From positions 1,364,001 through 1,428,000 of the forward strand of contig NW_027490096.1 of the NCBI RefSeq assembly GCF_050948175.1: a stretch of 64,000 nt of DNA. The letters are read 5' to 3'. A model generated the notes under the pieces. The model was not told the origin of the DNA and ran no database searches. It saw nothing but the letters and a program-made list of their open reading frames with translations. The stretch's first letter is position 1; the number at the start of each line of letters is the position of its first letter. Below are positions 36,001 through 48,606 of the stretch, in pieces. This stretch comes from Xylocopa sonorina. Lineage: Eukaryota; Arthropoda; Insecta; Hymenoptera; Apidae. The translations under genes and the position numbers were made by a program.

Positions 36001-37540
36001 CATCTGCAGACGCTATTTCCTAGCAAGAAAGTGTCGCATTTACATTCGTTTGAAGTGTAGACGAGGAATACATGATACTTCGCAATACATATTATATCTT
36101 ACCATGAAACATAGAAATGAGATGCGATATCGCGTTTTAAGAAGCATTAGAACACTATTGCTACGATAGGTAGACATTTGCAAACGCTATTTCCTAGCAA
36201 AGAAGTGTCGCATTTACATTCATTTGAATCGTAGACGAGGAATGCATAACACTTCGTAATGAATATTATATCTTACCATGAAACATAGTAATGAGATGCG
36301 ATATCGAGTTTTAAGAATCATAAGAACTCTATTGCTACGATACGTAGACATCTGCAAACGCTATTTCCTTGCAAGGAAGTGTCGCATTTACATTCATTTG
36401 AAGTGTAGACGAGGAATACAAAACACTTCGCAAATCATATTATATCTTACCATGGAACATAGAAATGAGATGCGATATCGCGTTTTAAGAAGCATTAGAA
36501 CTCTATTGCTACGATACGTAGACATCTGCAAACGCTATTTCCTTGCAAGGAAGTGACGCATTTACATTCATTTGAAGTGTAGTCGAGGAATACATAACAC
36601 TCCGCAAATCATATTATATCTTACCATGAAACATAGAAATGTGATGCGATATCGCGTTTTAAGAATCATATGAACTCTATTGCTACGATACGTAGACATC
36701 TGCAAACGCTATTTCCTTGCAAGGAAGTGTCGCATTTACATTCATTTGAAGTGTAGACGAGGAATAAATAACACTTCGCAAATCATATTATATCTTACCA
36801 TGAAACATAGAAATGAGATGCGATATCGCGCTTTAAGAATCATAAGAACTCTATTGCTACGATACGTAGACATCTGCAAACGCTATTTCATTGCAGGGAA
36901 GTGTCGCATTTACATTCATTTGAAGTGTAGTCGAGGAATACATAACACTCCGCAATTCATATTATACCTTACCATGAAACATAGAAATGAGATGCGATAT
37001 CGCGTTTTAAGAAGCATTAGAAAGCTATTGCTACGATACCTAGACATCTGCAGACGCTATTTCCTAGCAAGAAAGTGTCGCATTTACGTTCGTTTGAAGT
37101 GTAGACGAGAAATACATGATACTTCGCAATACATATTATATCTTACCATGAAACATAGAAATGAGATGCGATATCGCGTTTTAAGAAGCATTAGAACACT
37201 ATTGCTACGATAGGTAGACATTTGCAAACGCTATTTCCTAGCAAAGAAGTGTCGCATTTACATTCATTTGAATCGTAGACGAGGAATGCATAACACTTCG
37301 TAATGAATATTATATCTTACCATGAAACATAGAAATGAGATGCGATATCGCGCTTTAAGAATCATAAGAACTCCATTGCTACGATACGTAGACATCTGCA
37401 AACGCTATTTCCTTGCAAGGAAGTGTCGCATTTACATTCATTTGAAGTGTAGTCGAGGAATACATAACACTTCGCAAATCATGTTATATCTTACCATGAA
37501 ACATAGAATTGAGATGCGATATCGCGTTTTAAAAAGCATT
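27085..37540. repeat. Higher-order repeat with 2436-bp (14-monomer) period
   Basis: Marker monomers with the changes encoding GMRYRVLRSTRSLL occur at about 28.09, 30.53, 32.96 and 35.40 kb, each exactly 2436 bp = 14 x 174 apart. The order of the other variants is kept around them. The first two copies share a three-monomer cassette (about 27.2-27.7 and 29.6-30.1 kb) that later copies replace with different monomers (about 32.0-32.55 and 34.45-35.0 kb) without changing total length. Partial further copies lie at 1-2.1 kb, near 25.2 kb (16 monomers before the 27.98-kb copy) and at 42.5-44.6 kb. Confidence 0.9.
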
Positions 37541-40500
37541 AGAACACTATTGCTACGATACCTAGACATCTGCAAACGCTATTTCCTTGCAAAGAAGTGT
37601 CGCATTTACATTCATTTGAAGTGTAGACGAGGAATACATAACACTTCGCAAATCATATTATATCTTACCATGAAACATAGAAATGAGATGCGATATCGCG
37701 TTTTAAGAATCATAAGAACTCTATTGCTACGATACGTAGACATCTGCAAACGCTATTTCCTTGCAAGAAAGTGTCGCATTTACATTCATTTGAAGTGTAG
37801 ACGAGGAATACATAACACTCCGCAAATCATATTATATCTTACCATTATACATAGAAATGAGATGTGATATCGCGTTTTAAGAATCATAAGAACTCCATTG
37901 CAACGATACGTAGACATCTGCAAACGCTATTTCCTTGCAAAGAAGTGTCGCATTTACATTCATTTGAAGTGTAGACGAGGAATACATGACACTTCGCAAA
38001 TCATATAATATCTTACCATGAAACATAGAAATGAGATGCGATATCGCGTTTTAAGAATCATAAGAACTCTATTGCTACGATACGTAGACATCTGCAAACG
38101 CTATTTCCTTGCAAGGAAGTGTCGCATTTACATTCATTTGAAGTGTAGACGAGGAATACATAATACTTCGCAAATCATATTATACCTTACCATGGAACAT
38201 AGAAATGAGATGCGATATCGCGTTTTAAGAATCATATGAACTCTATTGCTACGATACGTAGACATCTGCAAACGCTATTTCCTTGCAAAGAAGTGTCGCA
38301 TTTACATTCATTTGAAGTGTAGACGAGGAATACATAACACTACGCAAATCATATCATATCTTACCATGAAACATAGAAATGAGATGCGATATCGCGTTTT
38401 AAGAAGCATCAGAACTCTACTGCTACGATACGTAGACATCTGCAATCGCTATTTCCTTGCAAGGAAGTGTCGTATTTACTTTCATTTGAATCGTAGACGA
38501 GGAATGCATAACACTTCGCAATGAATATTACATCTTACCATGAAACATATGTATGAGATGCAATATCTCGTTTTAAGAAGCATTTGAACTCTATTGCTTC
38601 GATACGTAGACATCTGCATACGCTATTTCCTTGCAAGGAAGTGTCGCATTTACATTCATTTGAAGTGTAGACGAGGAATACATAACACTCCGCAAATCAT
38701 ATAATATCTTACCATGAAACATAGGAATGAGGTGCGATATCGCGTTTTAAGAAACATAAGAACTCTATTGCTACGATACGTAGACATCTGCAAACGCTAT
38801 TTCCTTGCAAGGAAGTGTCGCATTTACATTCATTTGATGTGTAGACGAGGAATACATAATACTTCGCAAGTCATATTATATCTTACCATGAAACATAGAA
38901 ATGAGATGCGATATCGCGTTTTAAGAAGCATTAGAACTCTATTGCTACGATACGTAGACATCTGCAAACGCTATTTCCTTGCAAGGAAGTGTCGCATTTA
39001 CATTCATTTGAATCGTAGACGAGGAATGCATAACACTTCGCAATGAATATTATATCTTATCATGAAACATAGATATGAGATGCAATATCTCGTTTTAAGA
39101 AGCATTAGAACACTACTGCTACGATAGGTAGACATTTGCAAACGCTATTTCCTTGCAACGAAGTGTCGCATTTACATTCACTTGAAGTGTAGACGAGGAA
39201 TACATAATACTTCGCAAATCATATTATACCTTACCATGGAACATAGAAATGAGATGCGATATCGCGTTTTAAGAATCATATGAACTCTATTGCTACGATA
39301 CGTAGACATCTGCAAACGCTATTTCCTTGCAAAGAAGTGTCGCATTTACATTCATTTGAAGTGTAGACGAGGAATACATAACACTACGCAAATCATATTA
39401 TATCTTACCATGAAACATAGAAATGAGATGCGATATCGCGTTTTAAGAATAATAAGAACTCTATTGCTACGATACGTAGACATCTGCAAACGCTATTTCC
39501 TTGCAAGGAAGTGTCGCATTTACATTCATTTGAAGTGTAGACGAGGAATACATAACACTCCGCAAATCATATTATATCTTACCATGAAACATAGAAATGA
39601 GATGCGATATAGCGTTTTAAGAATCATAAGAACTCTATTGCAACGATACGTAGACATCTGCAAACGCTATTTCCTTGCAAAGAAGTGTCGCATTTACATT
39701 CATTTGAAGTGTAGACGAGGAATACATAACACTTCGCAAATCATATTATATCTTACCATGAAACATAGAAATGAGATGCGATATCGCGTTTCAAGAATCA
39801 TAAGAACTCTATTGCTACGATACGTAGACATCTGCAAACGCTATTTCCTTGCAAGGAAGTGTCGCATTTACATTCATTTGAAGTGTAGACGAGGAATACA
39901 TAACACTCCGCAAATCATATTATATCTTACCATTATACATAGAAATGAGATGTGATATCGCGTTTTAAGAATCATAAGAACTCCATTGCAACGATACGTA
40001 GACATCTGCAAACGCTATTTCCTTGCAAAGAAGTGTCGCATTTACATTCATTTGAAGTGTAGACGAGGAATACATGACACTTCGCAAATCATATAATATC
40101 TTACCATGAAACATAGAAATGAGATGCGATATCGCGATTTTAGAAGCATTAGAAATCTATTGCTTCGATACGTAGACATCTGCAAACGCTATTTCCTAGC
40201 AAGGAAGTGTCGCATTTACATTGTTTTGAAGCGAATACTAGGTATTCATGAAACTTCGCAATGAATATTGTATCTTATCATGAAACATAGAAATGAGATG
40301 CGATATCGCATTTTAAGAAGAATTAGAACTCTATTGCTTCGACACTTAGATAACTACAAACACTGTTTAATAGCAAGGAAGTGTCGCACTACATTCTTTT
40401 GAAGTCAGTACGAGGTATACATAACACTGCACAATGAATATTATATCTTATCATGATACATAGAGGTGAGTTGCGATATGGCGTTTTAAGAAGCATTAGA

Positions 40501-42521
40501 ACTCAATTGCTACGATACGTAGACTTCTGCAAACGCTATTTCCTAGCAAGAAGGTACCGCGTTTACACTTATTTGTAGCGTAGACGAGGAATACATAACA
40601 CTTCGCAATGAATATTATACCTTATCTTGAAACATAGAAATGAAATGCGATATCGCAAATTAAGCAGCATTAGAACACAATTGCTTCGGTACGTAGACAT
40701 CTTGGAACGCCATTGCCCAGCAAGGAAGTGTCGCATTTACATTCTTTTGAAGTGAATACGAGGTATACATGACACTTCGCAATGAATATTATATCTTATC
40801 GTGAAACATAGAAATGAATTGCGATATGGCGATTTAAGAAGCATTAGATCTCTATTGCTTCGATACGTAGACATCTGCCAAGGCTATTTCCTAGCAAGGA
40901 AGTGTCGCATTTACATTCATTTGAAGTGTATGCGAGGTATACAAGACACTTCGCAATGAATATTATATCTTATCATGAAACATAGAAATGAGATGCGATA
41001 TCGCGATTTAAGAAGCATTAGGGCTCCAATGCTACGATACGTAGACATCTGCAAACGCTATTTCCTAGCAAGGAAGTGTCGCATTTACATTCTTTTGAAG
41101 CGAATACGAGGTATACAAAACACTGCACAATGAATATTATATCTTATCATGATGCATAGAAATGAGATGCGATATCGCGATTTAAGGTGCATTAGAACTC
41201 TATTGCTTCGATACTTAGATAACTATAAACACTGTTTAATAGCAAGGAAGTGTCGCACTACATTCTTTTGAAGTGAATACGAGGTATACATAACACAACA
41301 CAATGAATATTATACCTTATCATGAAACATAGAAATGAAATGCGATATCGCGATTTAAGAAGCATTAGAACACTATTGCTACGATACGTAGACATCTGCA
41401 AACTCTATTTCCTAGCAAGGAAGTGTAGCATTTACATTCTTTTGAAGTCAATACGAGGTATACATAACACTGTACAATGAATATTATATCTTATCATGAA
41501 ACATAGAAATGAGATGCGATATCGCGATTTAAGAAGCATTGGAACTCTATAGCTTCGATACGTTGACATCTGCAAACGCTACTTGCTAGCAAGGAAGTGT
41601 CGCACTTACACTCTTTTGAAAGTAATGCGAGGTATACATGACACTTCGCAATCAATATTATATATTATCATGAAACATAGAAATGAGATGCGATATCGCG
41701 TTTTAAGAAGCCTTAGAACTCTATTGCTACGATACGTAGATATCTGCAAAAGCTATTTCCTAGCAAGGAAGTGTCGCATTTACATTCTTTTGATGTGAAT
41801 ACTAGGCATACATAACACTCCAGAATGAATGTTATACCTTATCATGAAACATAGAAATGAGATGCGATATCGCGATCTAAGAAGTATCAGAACCCTAATG
41901 CTACGATACGTAGACATCTGCAAACGCTATTTCCAAGCAAGGAAGTGTCGCATTTACATTCTTTTGAAGCGAATACGAGGTTTACATAACACTGCACAAT
42001 GAATATTATATCTTATCATGAAACATAGAAATGAGATGCGATATCGCGATTTAAGAAGCATTAGATCTCTATTGCTTCGATAGGTAGACATCTGCAAACG
42101 CTATTTCCTAGCAAGGAAGTGTAGCATTTACATTCTCTTGAAGTGAATACGAGGTATACATGACACTTCGCAGTGGATATTATATCTTATCATGAAACAT
42201 AGTCATGAGATGCGGTATCGCGATTTAAGATGCATTTGAAATCTATTGCTTCGATACGTAGATATCTGCAAACGCTATTTCCTAGCAAGCAAGTGTCGCG
42301 TTTACATTGTTTTGAAGTGAATACGAGGTATACATGACACTTCGAAATGAGTATTATATCATATCATGAAACATAGAAATGAGATGCGATATCGCAAATT
42401 AAGAAGCATTAGTACTCTATTGCTTCGATACGTGGACATCTGGAGTCGTTATTTCCTAGAAAGGAAGTGTCGCATTTACATTCATTTGAAGTGTAGACGA
42501 GGAATACATAACACTTCGCAT
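35522..42521. repeat. Segmental duplication, copy 1 (about 7 kb)
   Basis: 35.52-37.63 kb is repeated at 42.5-44.59 kb (offset 6958), and 38.50-42.5 kb is repeated at 44.59-48.6 kb (offset 6088). The difference between offsets is 870 bp = 5 x 174, so copy 1 has five monomers (about 37.63-38.50 kb) that copy 2 lacks. The unit straddles the change from A-type to B-type monomers. Confidence 0.92.
40131..42484. repeat. B-type (diverged) satellite segment
   Basis: From about 40.13 kb the monomers change to the B form: TTCTTTTGAAGTGAATACGA and CGCAATGAATATTATATC replace the A forms, and GCGATATCGCG is often followed by ATTT. The first net length changes since 13.6 kb appear here: single-base losses at about 40388 and 41249 (GTCGCACTACATTC). 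The segment ends where the A-type array resumes at about 42.5 kb. Confidence 0.88.
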
Positions 42522-45500
42522 ATCATATTATACCTTACCATGAAACGTAGAAATGAGATGCGATATCGCCTTTTAAGAATCATAAGAACTCTATCGCTAC
42601 GATACGTAGACATCTGCAAACGCTATTTCAATGCAAGGAAGTGTCGCATTTACATTCATTTGAATCGTAGACGAGGAATGCATAACACTTCGCAATGAAT
42701 ATTATATGTTATCATGAAACATAGATATGAGATGCAATATCTCGTTTTAAGAAGCATTTGAAATCTATTGCTTCGATACGTAGACATCTGCAGACGCTAT
42801 TGCCTTGCAAGGAAGTGTCGCATTTAAATTCATTTGAAGTGTAGACGAGGAATACAAAACACTTCGCAAATCATATTATATCTTACCATGGAACATAGAA
42901 ATGAGATGCGATATCGCGTTTTAAGAAGCATTAGAAAGCTATTGCTACGATACCTAGACATCTGCAGACGCTATTTCCTAGCAAGAAAGTGTCGCATTTA
43001 CATTCGTTTGAAGTGTAGACGAGGAATACATGATACTTCGCAATACATATTATATCTTACCATGAAACATAGAAATGAGATGCGATATCGCGTTTTAAGA
43101 AGCATTAGAACACTATTGCTACGATAGGTAGACATTTGCAAACGCTATTTCCTAGCAAAGAAGTGTCGCATTTACATTCATTTGAATCGTAGACGAGGAA
43201 TGCATAACACTTCGTAATGAATATTATATCTTACCATGAAACATAGTAATGAGATGCGATATCGAGTTTTAAGAATCATAAGAACTCTATTGCTACGATA
43301 CGTAGACATCTGCAAACGCTATTTCCTTGCAAGGAAGTGTCGCATTTACATTCATTTGAAGTGTAGACGAGGAATACAAAACACTTCGCAAATCATATTA
43401 TATCTTACCATGGAACATAGAAATGAGATGCGATATCGCGTTTTAAGAAGCATTAGAACTCTATTGCTACGATACGTAGACATCTGCAAACGCTATTTCC
43501 TTGCAAGGAAGTGACGCATTTACATTCATTTGAAGTGTAGTCGAGGAATACATAACACTCCGCAAATCATATTATATCTTACCATGAAACATAGAAATGT
43601 GATGCGATATCGCGTTTTAAGAATCATATGAACTCTATTGCTACGATACGTAGACATCTGCAAACGCTATTTCCTTGCAAGGAAGTGTCGCATTTACATT
43701 CATTTGAAGTGTATACGAGGAATAAATAACACTTCGCAAATCATATTATATCTTACCATGAAACATAGAAATGAGATGCGATATCGCGCTTTAAGAATCA
43801 TAAGAACTCTATTGCTACGATACGTAGACATCTGCAAACGCTATTTCATTGCAGGGAAGTGTCGCATTTACATTCATTTGAAGTGTAGTCGAGGAATACA
43901 TAACACTCCGCAATTCATATTATACCTTACCATGAAACATAGAAATGAGATGCGATATCGCGTTTTAAGAAGCATTAGAAAGCTATTGCTACGATACCTA
44001 GACATCTGCAGACGCTATTTCCTAGCAAGAAAGTGTCGCATTTACGTTCGTTTGAAGTGTAGACGAGAAATACATGATACTTCGCAATACATATTATATC
44101 TTACCATGAAACATAGAAATGAGATGCGATATCGCGTTTTAAGAAGCATTAGAACACTATTGCTACGATAGGTAGACATTTGCAAACGCTATTTCCTAGC
44201 AAAGAAGTGTCGCATTTACATTCATTTGAATCGTAGACGAGGAATGCATAACACTTCGTAATGAATATTATATCTTACCATGAAACATAGAAATGAGATG
44301 CGATATCGCGCTTTAAGAATCATAAGAACTCCATTGCTACGATACGTAGACATCTGCAAACGCTATTTCCTTGCAAGGAAGTGTCGCATTTACATTCATT
44401 TGAAGTGTAGTCGAGGAATACATAACACTTCGCAAATCATGTTATATCTTACCATGAAACATAGAATTGAGATGCGATATCGCGTTTTAAAAAGCATTAG
44501 AACACTATTGCTACGATACCTAGACATCTGCAAACGCTATTTCCTTGCAAAGAAGTGTCGCATTTACATTCATTTGAAGTGTAGACGAGGAATGCATAAC
44601 ACTTCGCAATGAATATTACATCTTACCATGAAACATATGTATGAGATGCAATATCTCGTTTTAAGAAGCATTTGAACTCTATTGCTTCGATACGTAGACA
44701 TCTGCATACGCTATTTCCTTGCAAGGAAGTGTCGCATTTACATTCATTTGAAGTGTAGACGAGGAATACATAACACTCCGCAAATCATATAATATCTTAC
44801 CATGAAACATAGGAATGAGGTGCGATATCGCGTTTTAAGAAACATAAGAACTCTATTGCTACGATACGTAGACATCTGCAAACGCTATTTCCTTGCAAGG
44901 AAGTGTCGCATTTACATTCATTTGATGTGTAGACGAGGAATACATAATACTTCGCAAGTCATATTATATCTTACCATGAAACATAGAAATGAGATGCGAT
45001 ATCGCGTTTTAAGAAGCATTAGAACTCTATTGCTACGATACGTAGACATCTGCAAACGCTATTTCCTTGCAAGGAAGTGTCGCATTTACATTCATTTGAA
45101 TCGTAGACGAGGAATGCATAACACTTCGCAATGAATATTATATCTTATCATGAAACATAGATATGAGATGCAATATCTCGTTTTAAGAAGCATTAGAACA
45201 CTACTGCTACGATAGGTAGACATTTGCAAACGCTATTTCCTTGCAACGAAGTGTCGCATTTACATTCACTTGAAGTGTAGACGAGGAATACATAATACTT
45301 CGCAAATCATATTATACCTTACCATGGAACATAGAAATGAGATGCGATATCGCGTTTTAAGAATCATATGAACTCTATTGCTACGATACGTAGACATCTG
45401 CAAACGCTATTTCCTTGCAAAGAAGTGTCGCATTTACATTCATTTGAAGTGTAGACGAGGAATACATAACACTACGCAAATCATATTATATCTTACCATG

Positions 45501-48500
45501 AAACATAGAAATGAGATGCGATATCGCGTTTTAAGAATAATAAGAACTCTATTGCTACGATACGTAGACATCTGCAAACGCTATTTCCTTGCAAGGAAGT
45601 GTCGCATTTACATTCATTTGAAGTGTAGACGAGGAATACATAACACTCCGCAAATCATATTATATCTTACCATGAAACATAGAAATGAGATGCGATATAG
45701 CGTTTTAAGAATCATAAGAACTCTATTGCAACGATACGTAGACATCTGCAAACGCTATTTCCTTGCAAAGAAGTGTCGCATTTACATTCATTTGAAGTGT
45801 AGACGAGGAATACATAACACTTCGCAAATCATATTATATCTTACCATGAAACATAGAAATGAGATGCGATATCGCGTTTCAAGAATCATAAGAACTCTAT
45901 TGCTACGATACGTAGACATCTGCAAACGCTATTTCCTTGCAAGGAAGTGTCGCATTTACATTCATTTGAAGTGTAGACGAGGAATACATAACACTCCGCA
46001 AATCATATTATATCTTACCATTATACATAGAAATGAGATGTGATATCGCGTTTTAAGAATCATAAGAACTCCATTGCAACGATACGTAGACATCTGCAAA
46101 CGCTATTTCCTTGCAAAGAAGTGTCGCATTTACATTCATTTGAAGTGTAGACGAGGAATACATGACACTTCGCAAATCATATAATATCTTACCATGAAAC
46201 ATAGAAATGAGATGCGATATCGCGATTTTAGAAGCATTAGAAATCTATTGCTTCGATACGTAGACATCTGCAAACGCTATTTCCTAGCAAGGAAGTGTCG
46301 CATTTACATTGTTTTGAAGCGAATACTAGGTATTCATGAAACTTCGCAATGAATATTGTATCTTATCATGAAACATAGAAATGAGATGCGATATCGCATT
46401 TTAAGAAGAATTAGAACTCTATTGCTTCGACACTTAGATAACTACAAACACTGTTTAATAGCAAGGAAGTGTCGCACTACATTCTTTTGAAGTCAGTACG
46501 AGGTATACATAACACTGCACAATGAATATTATATCTTATCATGATACATAGAGGTGAGTTGCGATATGGCGTTTTAAGAAGCATTAGAACTCAATTGCTA
46601 CGATACGTAGACTTCTGCAAACGCTATTTCCTAGCAAGAAGGTACCGCGTTTACACTTATTTGTAGCGTAGACGAGGAATACATAACACTTCGCAATGAA
46701 TATTATACCTTATCTTGAAACATAGAAATGAAATGCGATATCGCAAATTAAGCAGCATTAGAACACAATTGCTTCGATACGTAGACATCTTGGAACGCCA
46801 TTGCCCAGCAAGGAAGTGTCGCATTTACATTCTTTTGAAGTGAATACGAGGTATACATGACACTTCGCAATGAATATTATATCTTATCGTGAAACATAGA
46901 AATGAATTGCGATATGGCGATTTAAGAAGCATTAGATCTCTATTGCTTCGATACGTAGACATCTGCCAAGGCTATTTCCTAGCAAGGAAGTGTCGCATTT
47001 ACATTCATTTGAAGTGTATGCGAGGTATACAAGACACTTCGCAATGAATATTATATCTTATCATGAAACATAGAAATGAGATGCGATATCGCGATTTAAG
47101 AAGCATTAGGGCTCCAATGCTACGATACGTAGACATCTGCAAACGCTATTTCCTAGCAAGGAAGTGTCGCATTTACATTCTTTTGAAGCGAATACGAGGT
47201 ATACAAAACACTGCACAATGAATATTATATCTTATCATGATGCATAGAAATGAGATGCGATATCGCGATTTAAGGTGCATTAGAACTCTATTGCTTCGAT
47301 ACTTAGATAACTATAAACACTGTTTAATAGCAAGGAAGTGTCGCACTACATTCTTTTGAAGTGAATACGAGGTATACATAACACAACACAATGAATATTA
47401 TACCTTATCATGAAACATAGAAATGAAATGCGATATCGCGATTTAAGAAGCATTAGAACACTATTGCTACGATACGTAGACATCTGCAAACTCTATTTCC
47501 TAGCAAGGAAGTGTAGCATTTACATTCTTTTGAAGTCAATACGAGGTATACATAACACTGTACAATGAATATTATATCTTATCATGAAACATAGAAATGA
47601 GATGCGATATCGCGATTTAAGAAGCATTGGAACTCTATAGCTTCGATACGTTGACATCTGCAAACGCTACTTGCTAGCAAGGAAGTGTCGCACTTACACT
47701 CTTTTGAAAGTAATGCGAGGTATACATGACACTTCGCAATCAATATTATATATTATCATGAAACATAGAAATGAGATGCGATATCGCGTTTTAAGAAGCC
47801 TTAGAACTCTATTGCTACGATACGTAGATATCTGCAAAAGCTATTTCCTAGCAAGGAAGTGTCGCATTTACATTCTTTTGATGTGAATACTAGGCATACA
47901 TAACACTCCAGAATGAATGTTATACCTTATCATGAAACATAGAAATGAGATGCGATATCGCGATCTAAGAAGTATCAGAACCCTAATGCTACGATACGTA
48001 GACATCTGCAAACGCTATTTCCAAGCAAGGAAGTGTCGCATTTACATTCTTTTGAAGCGAATACGAGGTTTACATAACACTGCACAATGAATATTATATC
48101 TTATCATGAAACATAGAAATGAGATGCGATATCGCGATTTAAGAAGCATTAGATCTCTATTGCTTCGATAGGTAGACATCTGCAAACGCTATTTCCTAGC
48201 AAGGAAGTGTAGCATTTACATTCTTTTGAAGTGAATACGAGGTATACATGACACTTCGCAGTGGATATTATATCTTATCATGAAACATAGTCATGAGATG
48301 CGGTATCGCGATTTAAGATGCATTTGAAATCTATTGCTTCGATACGTAGATATCTGCAAACGCTATTTCCTAGCAAGCAAGTGTCGCGTTTACATTGTTT
48401 TGAAGTGAATACGAGCTATACATGACACTTCGAAATGAGTATTATATCATATCATGAAACATAGAAATGAGATGCGATATCGCAAATTAAGAAGCATTAG

Positions 48501-48606
48501 TACTCTATTGCTTCGATACGTGGACATCTGGAGTCGTTATTTCCTAGAAAGGAAGTGTCGCATTTACATTCATTTGAAGTGTAGACGAGGAATACATAAC
48601 ACTTCG
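42484..48606. repeat. Segmental duplication, copy 2, with A-type island 42.5-46.2 kb
   Basis: This segment copies 35.52-37.63 kb and then 38.50-42.5 kb. The join is at about 44581-44593 in the shared GTAGACGAGGAAT. I noticed very few differences between copies, for example at about 40689/46777 (G/A) and 42328/48416 (G/C), so it is recent. The left breakpoint lies within roughly 38 bp (42484-42521) that are identical in both parents. After 48.6 kb the sequence is B-type without a matching partner in copy 1. Confidence 0.92.

Larger units (their letters stand above)
13574..40130. repeat. 174-bp satellite array, main A-type block with higher-order repeats
   Basis: About 152 monomers lie head to tail. 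The register ATG is at 13658 and recurs with no net length change to 40106 (26,448 bp = 152 x 174) and 40280. Neighbouring monomers differ by point changes, while monomers 8, 13, 14 or more units apart can be nearly identical; this is higher-order organisation. Monomers of a recurring variant with TGCAATATCTCG in place of TGCGATATCGCG (for example near 15070, 17680, 20815, 28465, 30910, 35780) break the otherwise open frame at set places. No gene is recognised; the open frames, the longest of 301 codons at 26306-27211, derive from the repeat. Confidence 0.97.

Noticed and set aside
13574..40130. CRISPR-like array
   Set aside because: Repeats are contiguous 174-bp units with no unique spacers, no cas genes, and a eukaryotic retrotransposon is present.
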